Notes under the pieces: generated by a model | What the model saw: the letters and a program-made list of their open reading frames with translations, nothing else | Told to the model about the DNA's origin: nothing | Databases searched by the model: none | Made by a program: the position numbers and the translations under genes | Shown here: piece after piece, positions 44,501-58,400 of the stretch | Layout: every line of letters begins with the position of its first letter | How positions within the stretch are numbered: the stretch's first letter is position 1 | NCBI GenBank assembly: GCA_034401795.1 | Contig: CM067370.1 | Location: 105,999,387-106,063,386 of the forward strand | DNA length: 64,000 bases | From: Chaetoderma sp. LZ-2023a | Taxonomy: Eukaryota > Mollusca > Caudofoveata > Chaetodermatida > Chaetodermatidae | Direction: 5' to 3'

Positions 44501-47500
44501 GGAATGAATATCATCTGTACACTCAATAGTCGTATGTATAGTTTGAAATTGGACGGGTTTCTTGTTGAATATTTTCGAATAGATGATAGAGCTGCCGAGA
44601 GGCAACATGTGAAGAGCCCTGGTGATAAGCCATCTTATTATGCTGATTCTATCGATGCGTCAAATTTGGATATTTTTAGTGTTTATAATTTTCCAGTACA
44701 GAACTGATGACCAAAGGACAGGACATGTTCTCCAAACCAGAATTTACTAGTCTGGCGTCAACATTTACCTAGATTATGATATTAATTGTTACAAATTTAG
44801 GCATATGTTTTCCTTGTGTCATAATCAAGCATCGTCATTTTATTCTCATAACCAGGCGATCGTCAAAAGCATAGGAAATACATTGCCCGTTCACCATATG
44901 AATGCTCCCAGTGTTCTAGTCAGGGAAATAAACATAGTGCGTAGACCTACTACTTAACCGCCTGACGACGGCTGAGTTGTTGCAGACTACATAGGGCCTC
45001 TTATTCTTTTATATCTCTGGCCCTGCTAAATATTCTGAAAACAATTTGACTGAAAGTTGTTGGTGGCTAAGCCACCAACAATTCTCAGTCAAATTGTTTT
45101 CAAAATATTCACAAAGTCAAAAGTTTTTGCTCATTGAAATCTTTGTCTGTTGGTGCCATGTAGCAGCGAGACAGTTATACTCATTATACATCTCACCTTT
45201 TAGAAGCGATGCTTGGTCTAGTAAGTCCAAGCTGTTAAACTGGGGTATGCACTTGCTGAATTGCACCAGCTTAACGATAGTATCTTCTAGAGTATTCAAC
45301 ATGTCTTTGACTTTCTTATGCCGGTCATCTAGGTCAATACCAGTTGCCTCAAAAAAGGACCGATGCTCCTCGCGAGTAAGGGGTTTTAGCGTACCAAATA
45401 ACCGTTCTCTCTGTTTCAACTCTTCCTGTGGAAAATCAGTGGAGTGGCAGAATTATTGAACAATAACATTTTAGACATGGTTTACTGAAGACCATTGATC
45501 CGAAACAATAACACGTATGTTAGAATAACTAATTCTAATGATTCCAACATATATATCGCATATATGATGTTAGAAACATTTAGAACGATTATTGAGACCG
45601 CTATATGTGCAAACTTACAGTGCCATAGGCCAACATTGTCTCGCTGCTGCAAACCACCCGACATTAATTTCAATGAACAATAACTCTGAACTTGACAAAA
45701 ATAATGAACTTGCTGAATATTTTGAAAACAATTTGACTGAAAGTTGTTGGTGGCTTGCCACCAACAACTTTCAGTCAAATTGTTTTCAAAATATTCAACA
45801 TATTCACAGTGAACGCTCGCCCTCCCCAACGAAAATGTAGTCTGCAGAAATTCAGCAGTCAGACAGTTAATAAACGTTAACAAACGTATTGTTGTGCAGC
45901 TATTCCTGTGAAAGCATTCAAAAGCAACGCAATATTTTGAAGTAGGTAAGCTTACATCTAAATTGTTGATCTCGGTAAGATGCGCCATGGGCCTGTTTCC
46001 ACAGTTATCTTGAAACACTTGCTAAGCAAATGCCATACAATTTTTTTCTTTTTACTGAAATTATTTTACGTCTAAATAATAATAATCAATTCTAATATTT
46101 TTAATGACCTTGAGAAATGTATAACTAAACAAATGGCATCTTCAAGCAGTTTGCTATGACGTTTGTTTGTGTTATCTACAGTTTAAATAAAACCCATGTT
46201 TAATCCCTTGAATCCTGACGTTCCAGTATCTCAATTTAGAGCACCCACGCGGGTGTTGAATATTCTGCAAACAATTCAACAGGAAGATGTTGCTGCCATC
46301 AGCTGCCAGACAAATTAGTTTCAAATTATTCAACATACAATCTTTAATATCCTTATCATCTTATCGCTATTTGCAATGGAGGAATCCGGTTTTAGCTTTG
46401 TCCCGCCCATCTCTAGCTAAGTTCCACCCACACTTCGCCCGTGTTGGGATCGATCGATCCCTGAACACCCTGACTAACAATTTCCAGAAAACTATACAGG
46501 TAAGCTGTTGCAGATTTTTTTATTAACTAGTAAAGACACAATTCGCAAGGACTAAATAGAGTAATTCATGACATAATTGATTATGACGTCATATAATTGA
46601 CGGATAAACTGGAAACCTTTCGGGTTCAAATGGTTAATAGTAAACATTAAACTTGCTTACGCATTTTATCATAACTCTTTAAACTCGAAAGACCCAATTA
46701 AAAAACGTAACAATTTAATAAATATATTATGTTGAATATTTTGAATGTAATTTCACTTGGAGGTGTTGCTGTTTGTAGCAGCAACATACCCATAGTAGCA
46801 ACATGCCCCTGTCGAATTAGTTTCATAATGTTCAAAACCTTTCCTGCAGAATTATGTTGCATTGAAATTCCGGGATTTCAGTGTTCATAGGGTTAATTTC
46901 TGATATCATTGCATAATTGTGCTAGAATACTTGCATAATAGTTTCTTTGTCGTCGCTCTAACCGAGATTGGTCTTCGATGACGTGGTATGTTAGACTGTA
47001 TAATTGATTTGCCTGCCTTATCGTGTAAATTATGTCATTAAAACACGGATTTTCCTTGATACATGGGCTGTCCGGAGAGCAACCACTCTGATCTTCTCCA
47101 AGTAGACATGGCCACAGGACGGTCCTTGTATCTTCTAAAACCGAAGATAGTGAAGGTTTGTGTGCCACAACATTGTCCAAAGTTCGAGACTTGGTAACGT
47201 TGGGAGAGTCTGGGCTCCAGCTGTGGTATCCACTGTCCTCGAGATTATTTGGCGGGTGTACTGACTGTATGATGGAAATGACACTTCTAGTTTCCTTACG
47301 CTCACACCTCTCTTTTAAATGGTCTGGCAGAGGTGGGCCATTTAGGAGTTTAATTTCCTCAATATTCTGTGTTCTAACGGTGTGTGAGTAACGACCAGTT
47401 CTTATGGCTAAAATAAAATCACAATTCGCAATCAATTAGGGCCTACAACTGGCACAGAAGCAATGACTGCAGACCATCACATTTCCCCTTTTTTAGAATG

Positions 47501-50500
47501 TAAGTAATAGAATTTGTTCAGAGATTTTAGATCACTAATACGACCTGTATCCAGATCTAGGTGTTTAAATCTGAATAATTGTTACACATTGGCAATATAG
47601 TGCACTGTATTAACACTTATCATGTTAAGGTTTAAGACAAATAGGATCCATGTGTAGGATGACGTCATTGATTATTACGTCATGAATGACGTAGAAATGT
47701 ACGTCGCGAACGCATAGCTGGAGACGGACTAAGCGTTGTTGTAAGAATTGTAATGTCTTTACTATTTAATAAAGATGCTGTTGAATATTTTGAAACTAAT
47801 TTGATTGGGCGCATAGGCAGCAACAGCACCCTGCCAAATTAGTTTCAAAATATTTAACAGCTTATTAGTATAGTTTTCTGGAAATTGATAGTCAGGGAGT
47901 TCAGGGATCGATCGACCCCAACACGAGCGTGGTGTGGGTGGAGCTTAGCTAGAGATGGGCGGGTCATAGTCAAAACTGGAAAGGTCCGTTTGATCTGATC
48001 CGGATTTTCATATCACTATCAAAGTCTTCATGTCCTAGTTTACGCAAACAATCTTTTTGCGTTAAACTTATGACGGTAAAAACCTGACACCATCCTCCCC
48101 TTGAAAGAGCTAAAGTAACAAATTAAGCCCGTTTCTATACAATTTCTGTGCATTTCTAGCTATTCCCCGCCGGCTTTTTACATGTTGGAATCGGTTTGAA
48201 AAGTTGAAACCTGAACTACCAGAATCTAAATTTCAAGGTAATTATACAGGTAGGGCCTAAGCTGTTGAATATTTTGAAAGTAATTCGACTGGTAGCTATA
48301 GCTGCCTATTGCTCCGTCAAATTAGCTTTAAAATATGCAACAGCACGTTTATCAAATTGTAAATTCAGCAGACAAATTACAATTCAGACACTTTCGTGAC
48401 GGATTTCTCGTGTTTCATAACGGTTTTACGTAATTTTATTGTGATGTCAGTTTCATGTAAAGCCTGAGAGAATAAAATGTGAACCTGAACCTGAGGTAAT
48501 TGATTTATGACGTCAGATACTTGAATTAGATCGGATCAACCATTTCAATCATCCTAAATCCAGGTAAATCAAAGATGAAAATGATGCAACATTTGTGTAA
48601 TCAAAATTAGCTCAGAACTTTAAAACAAGAGCTCAAGGGGATGGGGAGTTGGGTGGGGTATGTGCGGGAGGTGGGGGCGAGCGTACAATTAGGGCCTACT
48701 CCCAATGCTATTCTGGTTGGCGTAGACCCTGTTAGACGCATGACTACCGTAGTTAACGTCGATGTGACATGCTTTGGCTAGCGGATTATTAGGTCACTTT
48801 GCCAATATGTGTATGCCAGCTCTTTGCTTCGTATTGAAACTATAACGATTTAAGGCTTAAAGTTCTCGTGTCCCATTAAATAAAGCACCTTTGCACGAGA
48901 TATGAGATGCATATTGATCTCTGTTCAGGTCTACCTAACATGCAATGCTACCAGGTGTGCAATGCTATCCAACATGGAATGCCCTGACGCCATAATCGTT
49001 TTATCTATTGATCGCCATATTCGTATTCGTCCAGAATGGACTGACAAATGACCATTTGCACGTGCAGGTCGAGTCTTTTTATTTGAGAAACCCTGGCTTA
49101 TACAGACAATGGACAAAACCAATATTGCGTCCAATAGTTACAGCGTTTATGGAGTCAGGGCATTGCATGTTGGATAGCATTACACACTGGGTAGTATTGC
49201 ATGTTGGGTAAATTGAACAGAGATCAGCAGGCATCTCATATACCGTGCAAAGGTTCCTTATTTAATGGGACACGAGAACTTTAAGGAAAATGCCATCTTT
49301 GCTTTTTTACTTTTAGGGTGGGCTACGAATCAAAGCTCGTTGACTTGTCCTACAAATCCTATTTGATAGGTCTCCAAATCAAATTTTCCTAATCCTTTAA
49401 TGGTCAAATTTTCTTTTTAAATTAAAATTATTTACATTTCAGTGCCCATTTGCAGGCCAAGAGAAGACTATGTTTTGAAAACTTGCCACTGGAATGATTG
49501 ACTCGGTAATGTACAAGAGCGACAGGATCAGTCAATCCAGTGGTAGGCCTAAGTTTAAAAAAGTAATCTTATCTTGGTCTGCAATTAGGCATTAGGCACC
49601 ACTATCCAACAAATCCCTAATGCGAATAAGTCAATATTTCTGTCAAATTTATACGTGAATAATAGACAAAGTATAAAAGCAAAATATGGATGTACTAATT
49701 GTGGAGGATGCTAAATGCAAGGCGCTAGCTTTGGTACATGCATGCCAATTATATCTATCTAGAAGATGACTTTGTTGATGAATTTCTTATCTTTTCACAA
49801 GTATACTATGACAAAATGTCTGTAACCGACATGTTGCAGCCACAAATCAAGGACAAGCATGTCAACAGTTTTCCAAATGTGAATAATTCTTTGCGAATTT
49901 AGCGTTCCATCTATGGTACAAGTTGTGAAAGAGAAAGTTCATTTTCAAGATTAAAACGAGTGAAGAACTATCTAAGATCAACAATTGGACAAAATTGACT
50001 TTGTTCCCTGTCACTCCTCTCCATTGAATGTGCCGTGCCTCGCTCTATAAGCTTTGATGACATTATTGAAATGTTGTCAATGGAAAGAGCAGAAAAGTAT
50101 CTTGGCATGCATTTATTTTCATATGTTTGTTAGAAACGATTTAACACAATTTACACAAATAGAAACAAAGTTGATGCTCAGTGACTGAGTTAATGTCCTG
50201 ATAAATGCAATTATGAACATTAACAAATTTATCAATATGTCTGCCTGACACCCTCATTGATGATGTCAGTCTGATAACTTCATAAATCTGTCAATGTTCA
50301 TTCCTCATAATCGCAGAATATACACAAAATAATCCATCTATATTCAAGGAACATATATGCAAAATTTTATTTATGTCTAATCATCTTTATATTGGTTATC
50401 TAAGAGATCCTGTTTTGTTACCCATTTTTGTTGTTCGAAATAAATCAGCCTAAGAAATACATGGCTCACATAATGGCTGGTCAGTCATTCATAATTCAGT

Positions 50501-52359
50501 AAATGTTTTTCAATGGGAAATCCCTCACACACCCTTTTTGGTGATATTATGTGCTACAGAAACTGAAGCAATTCACAAAATTGCCACTGACCACTGGCCG
50601 TCAGTGTACAGTGGCAATTTCGGGAATTTGTTCAGTTTCTGTAGACAGTAGTTCATAATTTCGCCAAAAGTGTCTGTGACTGATTTCCGATTGAAAAACA
50701 TTTCTTCACGAGAGGGACCAAATGTTATGTAACACAAATGTATATCAATCATAATTGTGCAGTTTATACCACTATGGTTGGTTTGAAACTGAGATACAGA
50801 AATTTCAAAGACGAAATTGGTTTGTTCATTTTGTACTTTTAAAAGAAAATGTGAGAATGTCAAAGTTATTGTTGAATATATCTAATATTGCTTTTATTTT
50901 GAACATATGTGTATGGGGCCCACATACACCTATTTTTAAAATAAAAGCAATATTAGAATATCAAAGTGACCTATTGAGACATACATTTTCAACAGATGGT
51001 CTGTGTCCCTCAGTTTATTTTATTCATTTTAAAGTCTGCTAAATTAAACATGTTATATGTCAGTGGAAGATAAACCAACTTAATTTAGTAGACTTTAAAA
51101 TAAACAAAATAAAAAATTCACACTTCACTGACGCTAAACTGAAGGCCTCTATTTATATAAGTGAGTCAGTCCACTAGGTAGCTTAGATTAGCTTAGAGTA
51201 GCTTTGCTTAGCTTAGCTTAGCTTAGCTTAGTGCGTGCGTGCGTGTGTGTGTGTATGTGGGGGGGGGTGTGTGTGATAAGCTCAGGGGTGACAAAATGTA
51301 ATAATTTAACAACCAACTGATGAGCAATATTTATCTTGGGAAATGCAGGAGGCCGTCTGACAGCATCCAGATTTCAAAATTTTCTGAGGGATGGGCTGGT
51401 TTAAGGTGCCTATAGGGCCTACGAAACATTTTATCCGGTACTGACAATAGCTGCTCTATGGTAGCTTTGAGACTGATATTTTATTTTCTCATATAGTGCT
51501 AATTAAGCCCACACGTGTGACTCGACCGCATACGTCAGGCTAATGACCAATACGATATCCGATAAGCCAGACAGTTTTGTGACTGACAACGATAGCCTAT
51601 TTTCAGCAATTTCTTTAATTAAACCCATCCGTGTGACTCGACCACATTGGCCACAGGTCAGGCTCATGACCACTCATATTATCTAATAAGCCAGAAAGTT
51701 GTACTAACCTACTCTTGAATGTGTTGAACGCGTTACAAATGTTATCCTAATATCACATACCTTACCATACTCTGGTGACTTTACTATGTACCATGCCTGC
51801 AATTGTTATTAGTCAACTAGCAGTCACTGTTTGTAAATTAAGAAAATTGCAGATGATTTTATATATAATGGGTAAAAATAAAATATCAGTCAAGGGCGTT
51901 GTCAGTCGAGTATTAGCATAACATATCAGTTGCACTTGATAGATCACGGTGACGTTGTTGTGGTGTTTTCGACAGGTGCTCAGTGGCCATGCACCTTAGC
52001 CATGTGGTCAAACAACTACTTTCCTAAAAAATACTCACAATGGTACGGCATTAAGTGACATTTTACTTGTGCACGTTAAATAGATTATGGCTGTGGTTAG
52101 GGCATTAACTGTAATATAACAGGCGTTGCTGCGCAATGCTTACCTGTTCTGGACATGCCTAATGTCAGACATTTCTGATATCTGCAGAAAGGACATAGTC
52201 TCGCTTTCTTACGCTCGATGGCACATGATTGGCTTCGTGTTGTGCATTTATATTGCTGCTTTAATTTCAAACTTCGACGAAAAAATCCCTTTAATAAATA
52301 ATTTAACAGTTACTACAATATGCAGTATGCTTTATTTTTCAGAATCGAATTGTACAAAC

Positions 52360-52427
<68 letters not shown>

Positions 52428-55400
52428 CAGTAGCAGTAAGTAGGTAGGTAGGTAGGTAGGTAGTAGGGTGTAGCGCGGACCGCCCTCTCAGGTACGGACC
52501 GGCGCAGCATATCTGGGTACGGAACGGCCAGGTCTGGGACGCTCGACGCTCGCCCCCATGGGTAGCATAAGGCACTCCTATATAGCCATGTAAAAAGAGG
52601 ACAAGTACACATATTGATGCAAGGCAGCATATCTGGGTACGGAACGGCCAGGTCTGGGACGCTCGATGCTCGCCCCCATGGGTAGCATAAGGCACGCCTA
52701 TATAGCCATGTAAAAAGAGGACAAGTACACATATTGATGCAAGGCATCAATGGTAAATAGCGTGAACGGAGATTATTATAATTCAAGTTGAGCTTCAAAT
52801 TCATTTTATATATAATATACAACTCACAGTAGCACAACAGGTTCGCCACCAAAGACAGTGACTATATCTAGACCTTGGGGCCCCTACATAGAACACAAAA
52901 TAAATTATACATGTAGAACTGGTACAGTCACTATACACAATAAGAAGACATGGGATTCGAGTTAAAGTCAATGTACCATAAAGACATAGCCATTAGACAA
53001 TGTGATACATTGACAACATGTTTGCAGGACAGAGAGAAGTGTGTTTATCTTGTTATATTAAGATTCAATGTTACATTGGTTCTTACTATCATTTACAGTT
53101 TCTTACCTGTGCCATGTAGTGCTGATGGTGATTGCGATCGTGATAATAATAGTTTCGTGGTAGTGATAGACTGATGTGATTTCACACATAATTGACTTGT
53201 AATAGAATACTATTGATACAATATAGACTATGGTGACTTTCCGCACATCTATTGTAATGCAATATATACATATATTAATATTTTGGGTACAGCACAGATC
53301 GGTGTGATTTCACACACAATCTATTATGTATGATTACTGTATTCTGTGGCTGTAGTAGCAGAAACATCCTACAGCTGCAATCAGTTCTTCTTCGCTTTTG
53401 CCCAATGTGTCTTGTCCTCAACCGAAGTCCTTAGCTTCCTAAAGTCCATTTTTTACTTGGGTGTAGCAAGTCCTGCTTTCTTGAGGTCACCCCATAGCAC
53501 GCCTAGCAGATTTATGCAGTGGCGTCATCTCCTGGCTTTGTATTTGCTGGCTCCGAGTAGGGCGAATTCGAAGGCTCTCTGTGCACGTGTCTCTTTTGGC
53601 ATCCTTAGCACATGGCCAAACATGGACCATCTTTGCTGGGCGACCTTTACAGACAGCGGTGACGTATTCCACATCCTGCATAGTGCATCTGTGGAAATTA
53701 TACTGCCTGGCCATCAGTGTCCAGTGATGGTGCATAGGTGTTTGCAGTGGCAGGCATCGAATTTGTCTAGAGCTGCCTTCGGAGCTTTTAGATTAAATTG
53801 TGCACTACGAAATTACTTCATGGTATAAATCTTTTAAACTCAATACTTCATTAACATATTCATATACATATGTAAACATATAGCTGTCATTTTGAGGTCG
53901 AAGCTATTACATGCAATATGCCAGGACATATTAACAGCTATCGGAATGTGGTGAATGTGATGAATGTGAACCAACTATATTACAATCATGGCACATGTCG
54001 ATTATATAACTACATACTATGAAATTACTTGGTGGTAGAATTGTGCGATATTCCGTACAACACCATAAAGAGTTCTATATGTAAATATGTTTGAAAGCAG
54101 AGTGAAAACAGATTATGCAGATATTGGTACTTAAAATAGTAAATAATTGACATCTGATAACTGTTGGACGCAACTAAATTACATATTGCGAGATTACTTT
54201 ATGGTAGACTATTTTTAAACTCGACATTTTAAAAGTGTATTCATATACCTATCTAAACACATCAGTGGAATTCTGGGACAGAATCTATTGCAGACAGTAG
54301 CATACTGAAAACCGTGGCTCTGACAAATTACTCCGCTGTAGAATTTCTTTTGAATTGGCAATATTATGTGTCTGAAATACTGGGGCCGAATATATTACAG
54401 ACAGCAGTGCATTGAAAAGCATGAATCAGATACAATTTTCACAAGTTTTCAGTATAGATTTGCATACTATGAAATTACTTCATCTAGAAATCTTTTTATA
54501 TAGCTAGCATAATCAAACTCAAGTCCATGTGGATGACAATCTGTGGACGAGCATAACCTACAGACAATAGGGCAGTGAAGAATGTGAATTGGCTAAAAAT
54601 TTCAGCTAATTTTCAGTATGAAATTGTGTACAACGAATTAGATTACTTCATGGAAAACATTTTTTAACTCAATACTTCATTAGCATATTCAAATACATAT
54701 CTAATCATATGGGTGGAATTTTTGGACCGAACACATTGCAGGCATTACTAACTTAGCACATTCATATCCTTTCTGTTGATTTCTGTATCTAAACCTCCTG
54801 CTACAATGTTATTGACAGCCGTTTTGACTGGAAATTCAGAACATCAGTTATCTATTCATAGTGCTAAATAATTGCATGCATAGCTCTTTTCCCAGTGAAG
54901 GATTAAGGACAATAAATTACTAATGAAAGTCATACATACATTATTTTTTGTGAATTTTGTCTACATTTTCATGCTCTATAATATTATTATACATGTTTTA
55001 CTTTGAAAATTTACCACACATATCGTGACTAGTAAAATGTGTCCACGATATTAAAATCATTGCCCCGACGCCCTACAAGACATAACAATGGAAATGTATG
55101 GACTATCTCGAATGTTCAGCCTAGTGTTTTATGCTATAATACACAATGGAAAAATGAAACAGACACAGTACCTGATATTGCCGTCATAATATATTAAACA
55201 TTTACTGTCTAAATTTGGTAAAGATTGTTAAAATATTTAGATATTGAATGTTCATTTGCAGGCCAAAAGAAGGCCGTTTTGCAGATTTGCCACTGGAATC
55301 TGGAATGACTGTCTCGCGAGTCATTCCAGTGGTAAATTATCAAAAACTGTTCCCTCCTGGCATGCAACTTGACATTGCTCACAATCCCTTACGCAAAATG

Positions 55401-58400
55401 GCAGCGCCTATAGGCAATGGACCTTTCCAGTTTTAGATATGCCCCGCCCACCTCTAGCTAAGCTCCACCCACACTTCGCAGTATTGGGATCGATCGATCC
55501 CTGGGTGCCATAACTATCAATTTCCTGAAATCTCTACAGGTAACCACTTGAATATTTTGAAACTAATTTAACTGGGTGCTATTGTTGCCTATGGCAGCAA
55601 CAGCGCCCAGTCAAATTAGTTTCAAAATATTCAACAGAATATGTATTAAATAGTAGACATGCAATTCTTACAACAGCGCAGAGTCCATCTTCAATGGACC
55701 TTTCCAAGTTTATCAATCGATTATATAACGTCATAACCAACTAAGTGACATGCATGCTGACATCATAACCATTACGTCATAAATGCTTGTATTTGGCCAG
55801 TCTTTAACTCTTAATAGTCAAACATGTTGTATGAATTGTATGTCTTTGCTATTTAATAAACATGCTGTCAAATTAGTTTCTAAATATGTATCAGCTTACC
55901 TACAATATTTGACCGCTCTTGCTAAAATATGTGCTCACTTATTACCAGTGATTCGAACGCTTAGGCTACGTTTTACAGCTCATAAATAAGTTAATATACC
56001 CACAAAACATAAACAGAAATTCTGTCTTGTTTTGCAAACATGTTACTTTATTTTTTAGATGTTCTATACCATCGATTCGGCGGTTTTACAGTACAGCTCA
56101 TACATGTATATATGTTACTATATTAACAAAGAAAAAGATAAATTCTGCCTTGTTTTGAAAACGTGTTAATTTATTTTTTAGTTCTTCTGTACCAAACGGT
56201 GTCAGGTTTTGAGGAAACTGCGATATTGAAAAACTCGCTTTAACCATTATCTTACTGGTTTCAAAGGCCTAGTTGTTTCACGGCCAGTATTTGATTTAAA
56301 GATGTGTGTACATTATGTTAGCAATACTGTTAAAAGTTGTCTACACGTGTGCAGGAACGGCTTACGGAAGCAGTTTCCAAAATGAATAGAAGTTATCATA
56401 TATTTATATGTACAGAAATATGTGGAATTTCAGCAATGTATGAGTTAGGTTTTAACACATTTCTGTAATTCCTAACGTCTCTCCGTATTACCGTATTTCC
56501 CCAATTTATTTTTTTACCGTAGTTTTGTAGTTCCGCTTGAGCGGCCACGCAACCAAAATAGTAGTCCGTGAAATAGGCTGGTACCCGACTCCTCATTCCC
56601 TCGCTGGCGATTCTCTGGCTCAGACTATTGTGATTATGAGCAATTGGAGTCGGGTACCAGCTTATCCGTGAAATCGCCCGATGCGCATGCGCGGCCGTAA
56701 GAGGTAGCCAGCGCTCTCGCGTTAGCGTGTGGAGACTGGCAGCTTATGTAGATAGTTACCTGTATTACGGCGATTCCATAATATTGGATCGTTTCCCCTG
56801 ATTTTGGTATGAATCAATACCAGAATTGAAAGGGAAATTTAAAAAAGTAAACAGAAATGAAATCGGTTCAGATGTGGCGAAGATATCACAAAATTAAAAC
56901 GGACTATTTTGAGCTCCAACTAAACACATACATCGCTAGAGCGCGTGGATGCTATGGTGAAGGCCAGGAACTATTTAGCCAGCTACCATACCTCGCACAC
57001 AACGTGCGCTCTGATTGGCTGAGTCTTGCTGGCGCTTCCTCACCATTTAGTATTAAATGAGCTCTGAAAGGCAGAAGGGAGGCAGTTTCGGTCCGAGTGG
57101 GAGCATTCTCACTATCTGCCTACTGCGTAGAACTCGCGTACTGCAATCTACACCAATGCAGGTTATTTCAGTCAGGCTCCCTCTTAGGACACCCACTCTC
57201 CACACTGCACTAAGTTTTTGGATGCTCCTGGTAGATCAACAGGGATAAAATTACAAATTAAAAGGTTTCTCATTCCACCACCATCAACAGTGGTACCGTC
57301 ATTGCGGTGTAAGATTTTTTACCGTTACCAACAAAATTTAAGCATGTAAAACAAGAGGTGTTTAGCTGTCTCGCCAGACTTGCCGTGCCATGCTAGTAAC
57401 AGTGGTAGAGCACAATGGATGCATCCAGCGTCACTAAATTAATGTTTTGACCACAGTCCAGACAAGGACATTGCTTTACATGCCGCAAGAGCTAAGCGGG
57501 GGTGGATCGTCTTGTGATGAAACAGAAACCCTGAATTATTTACTTCTTCGTCTTCATAAAAAGAAGGCATTCGTCACTCTCACACCAAATACAGTATATC
57601 AGAATTACAGTAGATTATACATTATGTACTATGTGCAGAGACTTGGTAGCCACCAGAAATGACTTTATCCATCACAGTTCCTGAGTATGGAGAGCACCAG
57701 CTAGTATCCTGCGGTAAATCTCCAAGCAGCGGTTACACCATGTGTCCACTCGCACCGCAACTATTCGCAACTATTCGGTGTACTTGTGACGTGTATTAAG
57801 TACTGCATTGATGACTAATAGATGCACCACATAGGAATACCTATCTTAATAATGTTATATCGTTGTTCATAAATAAGTACCAAAATTAGTGGTAGGCCCA
57901 CCATAAGGTCGAGTGCGACCTCCGTTATGAATCTGTACTGTACATAATTATTTTACATTGTGAACGGTGCCAGGAATTAAACGGCACCGTAAAGTCAGAT
58001 GTGACCTCTATACTTTCATTATGTGTACAATTATAATAAGGCCTACTGCCAATCAAGTTACTATTCTTGTTAATTAGTTATATGAAAACTACAAAAATTA
58101 CATGGACCGCAGTTCACTTAGGTTACATTATACATCAACAACAAATGCATCACCATGTTTTTGCATTACAGCAACCATTTTTCACTAAGGTCGCTGTTTA
58201 TGCTCTCAGTAGCGAACATGACACGCAACCTAACTATGATAGCTCAATAGGATAGGTTTCAAGTAGCCAAGGGCGACTACTCGTTAAACGGAAACTTGTT
58301 ATTATAAAACTCCTTTCCGTGCACTACGGCTCCGTAATATTAATGGTGCCATTAGTTTTTAGCTCACCGGGCCTGAACGGGGGTGAAAATCTTAGATTTT

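Larger units (their letters stand above)
41909..45196. other. Nuclear receptor intron 4
   Basis: Holds the small hAT-like MITE (42040-42193), the hAT remnant (42240-43508) and a family-B palindrome (45028-45113). From 43509 to 45027 nothing is recognised. Confidence 0.6.
47408..52143. other. Nuclear receptor intron 2 with many nonautonomous elements
   Basis: Contains a family-A MITE (47640-47990, palindrome 47781-47863) and a second, reversed copy (48160-48343). A foldback element (48856-49285) and a piggyBac-type palindrome (49442-49592) follow. There are also an hAT C-terminal remnant (49800-50135), small hairpins (50575-51110), microsatellites (51185-51275) and a duplication (51501-51705). 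Confidence 0.65.

Noticed and set aside
45482-46018. 178-codon minus-strand open frame
   Set aside because: Runs through a palindrome and intron 3 of the nuclear receptor; no domain and no splice support.
48931-49211. Two mirror-image ORFs of 67 codons
   Set aside because: By-products of the inverted arms of the foldback element.
50573-50863. 96-codon minus-strand open frame ([17 protein letters not shown]..)
   Set aside because: Looks protein-like but overlaps hairpins and has no recognisable domain or splice sites; kept only as a note.
52313-52852. Tyr- or Thr-rich open frames
   Set aside because: Translation of the (AGT)n microsatellite and the 120-bp tandem repeat.
53346-53828. 160-codon plus-strand open frame
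   Set aside because: Antisense shadow of the LINE fragment on the minus strand.
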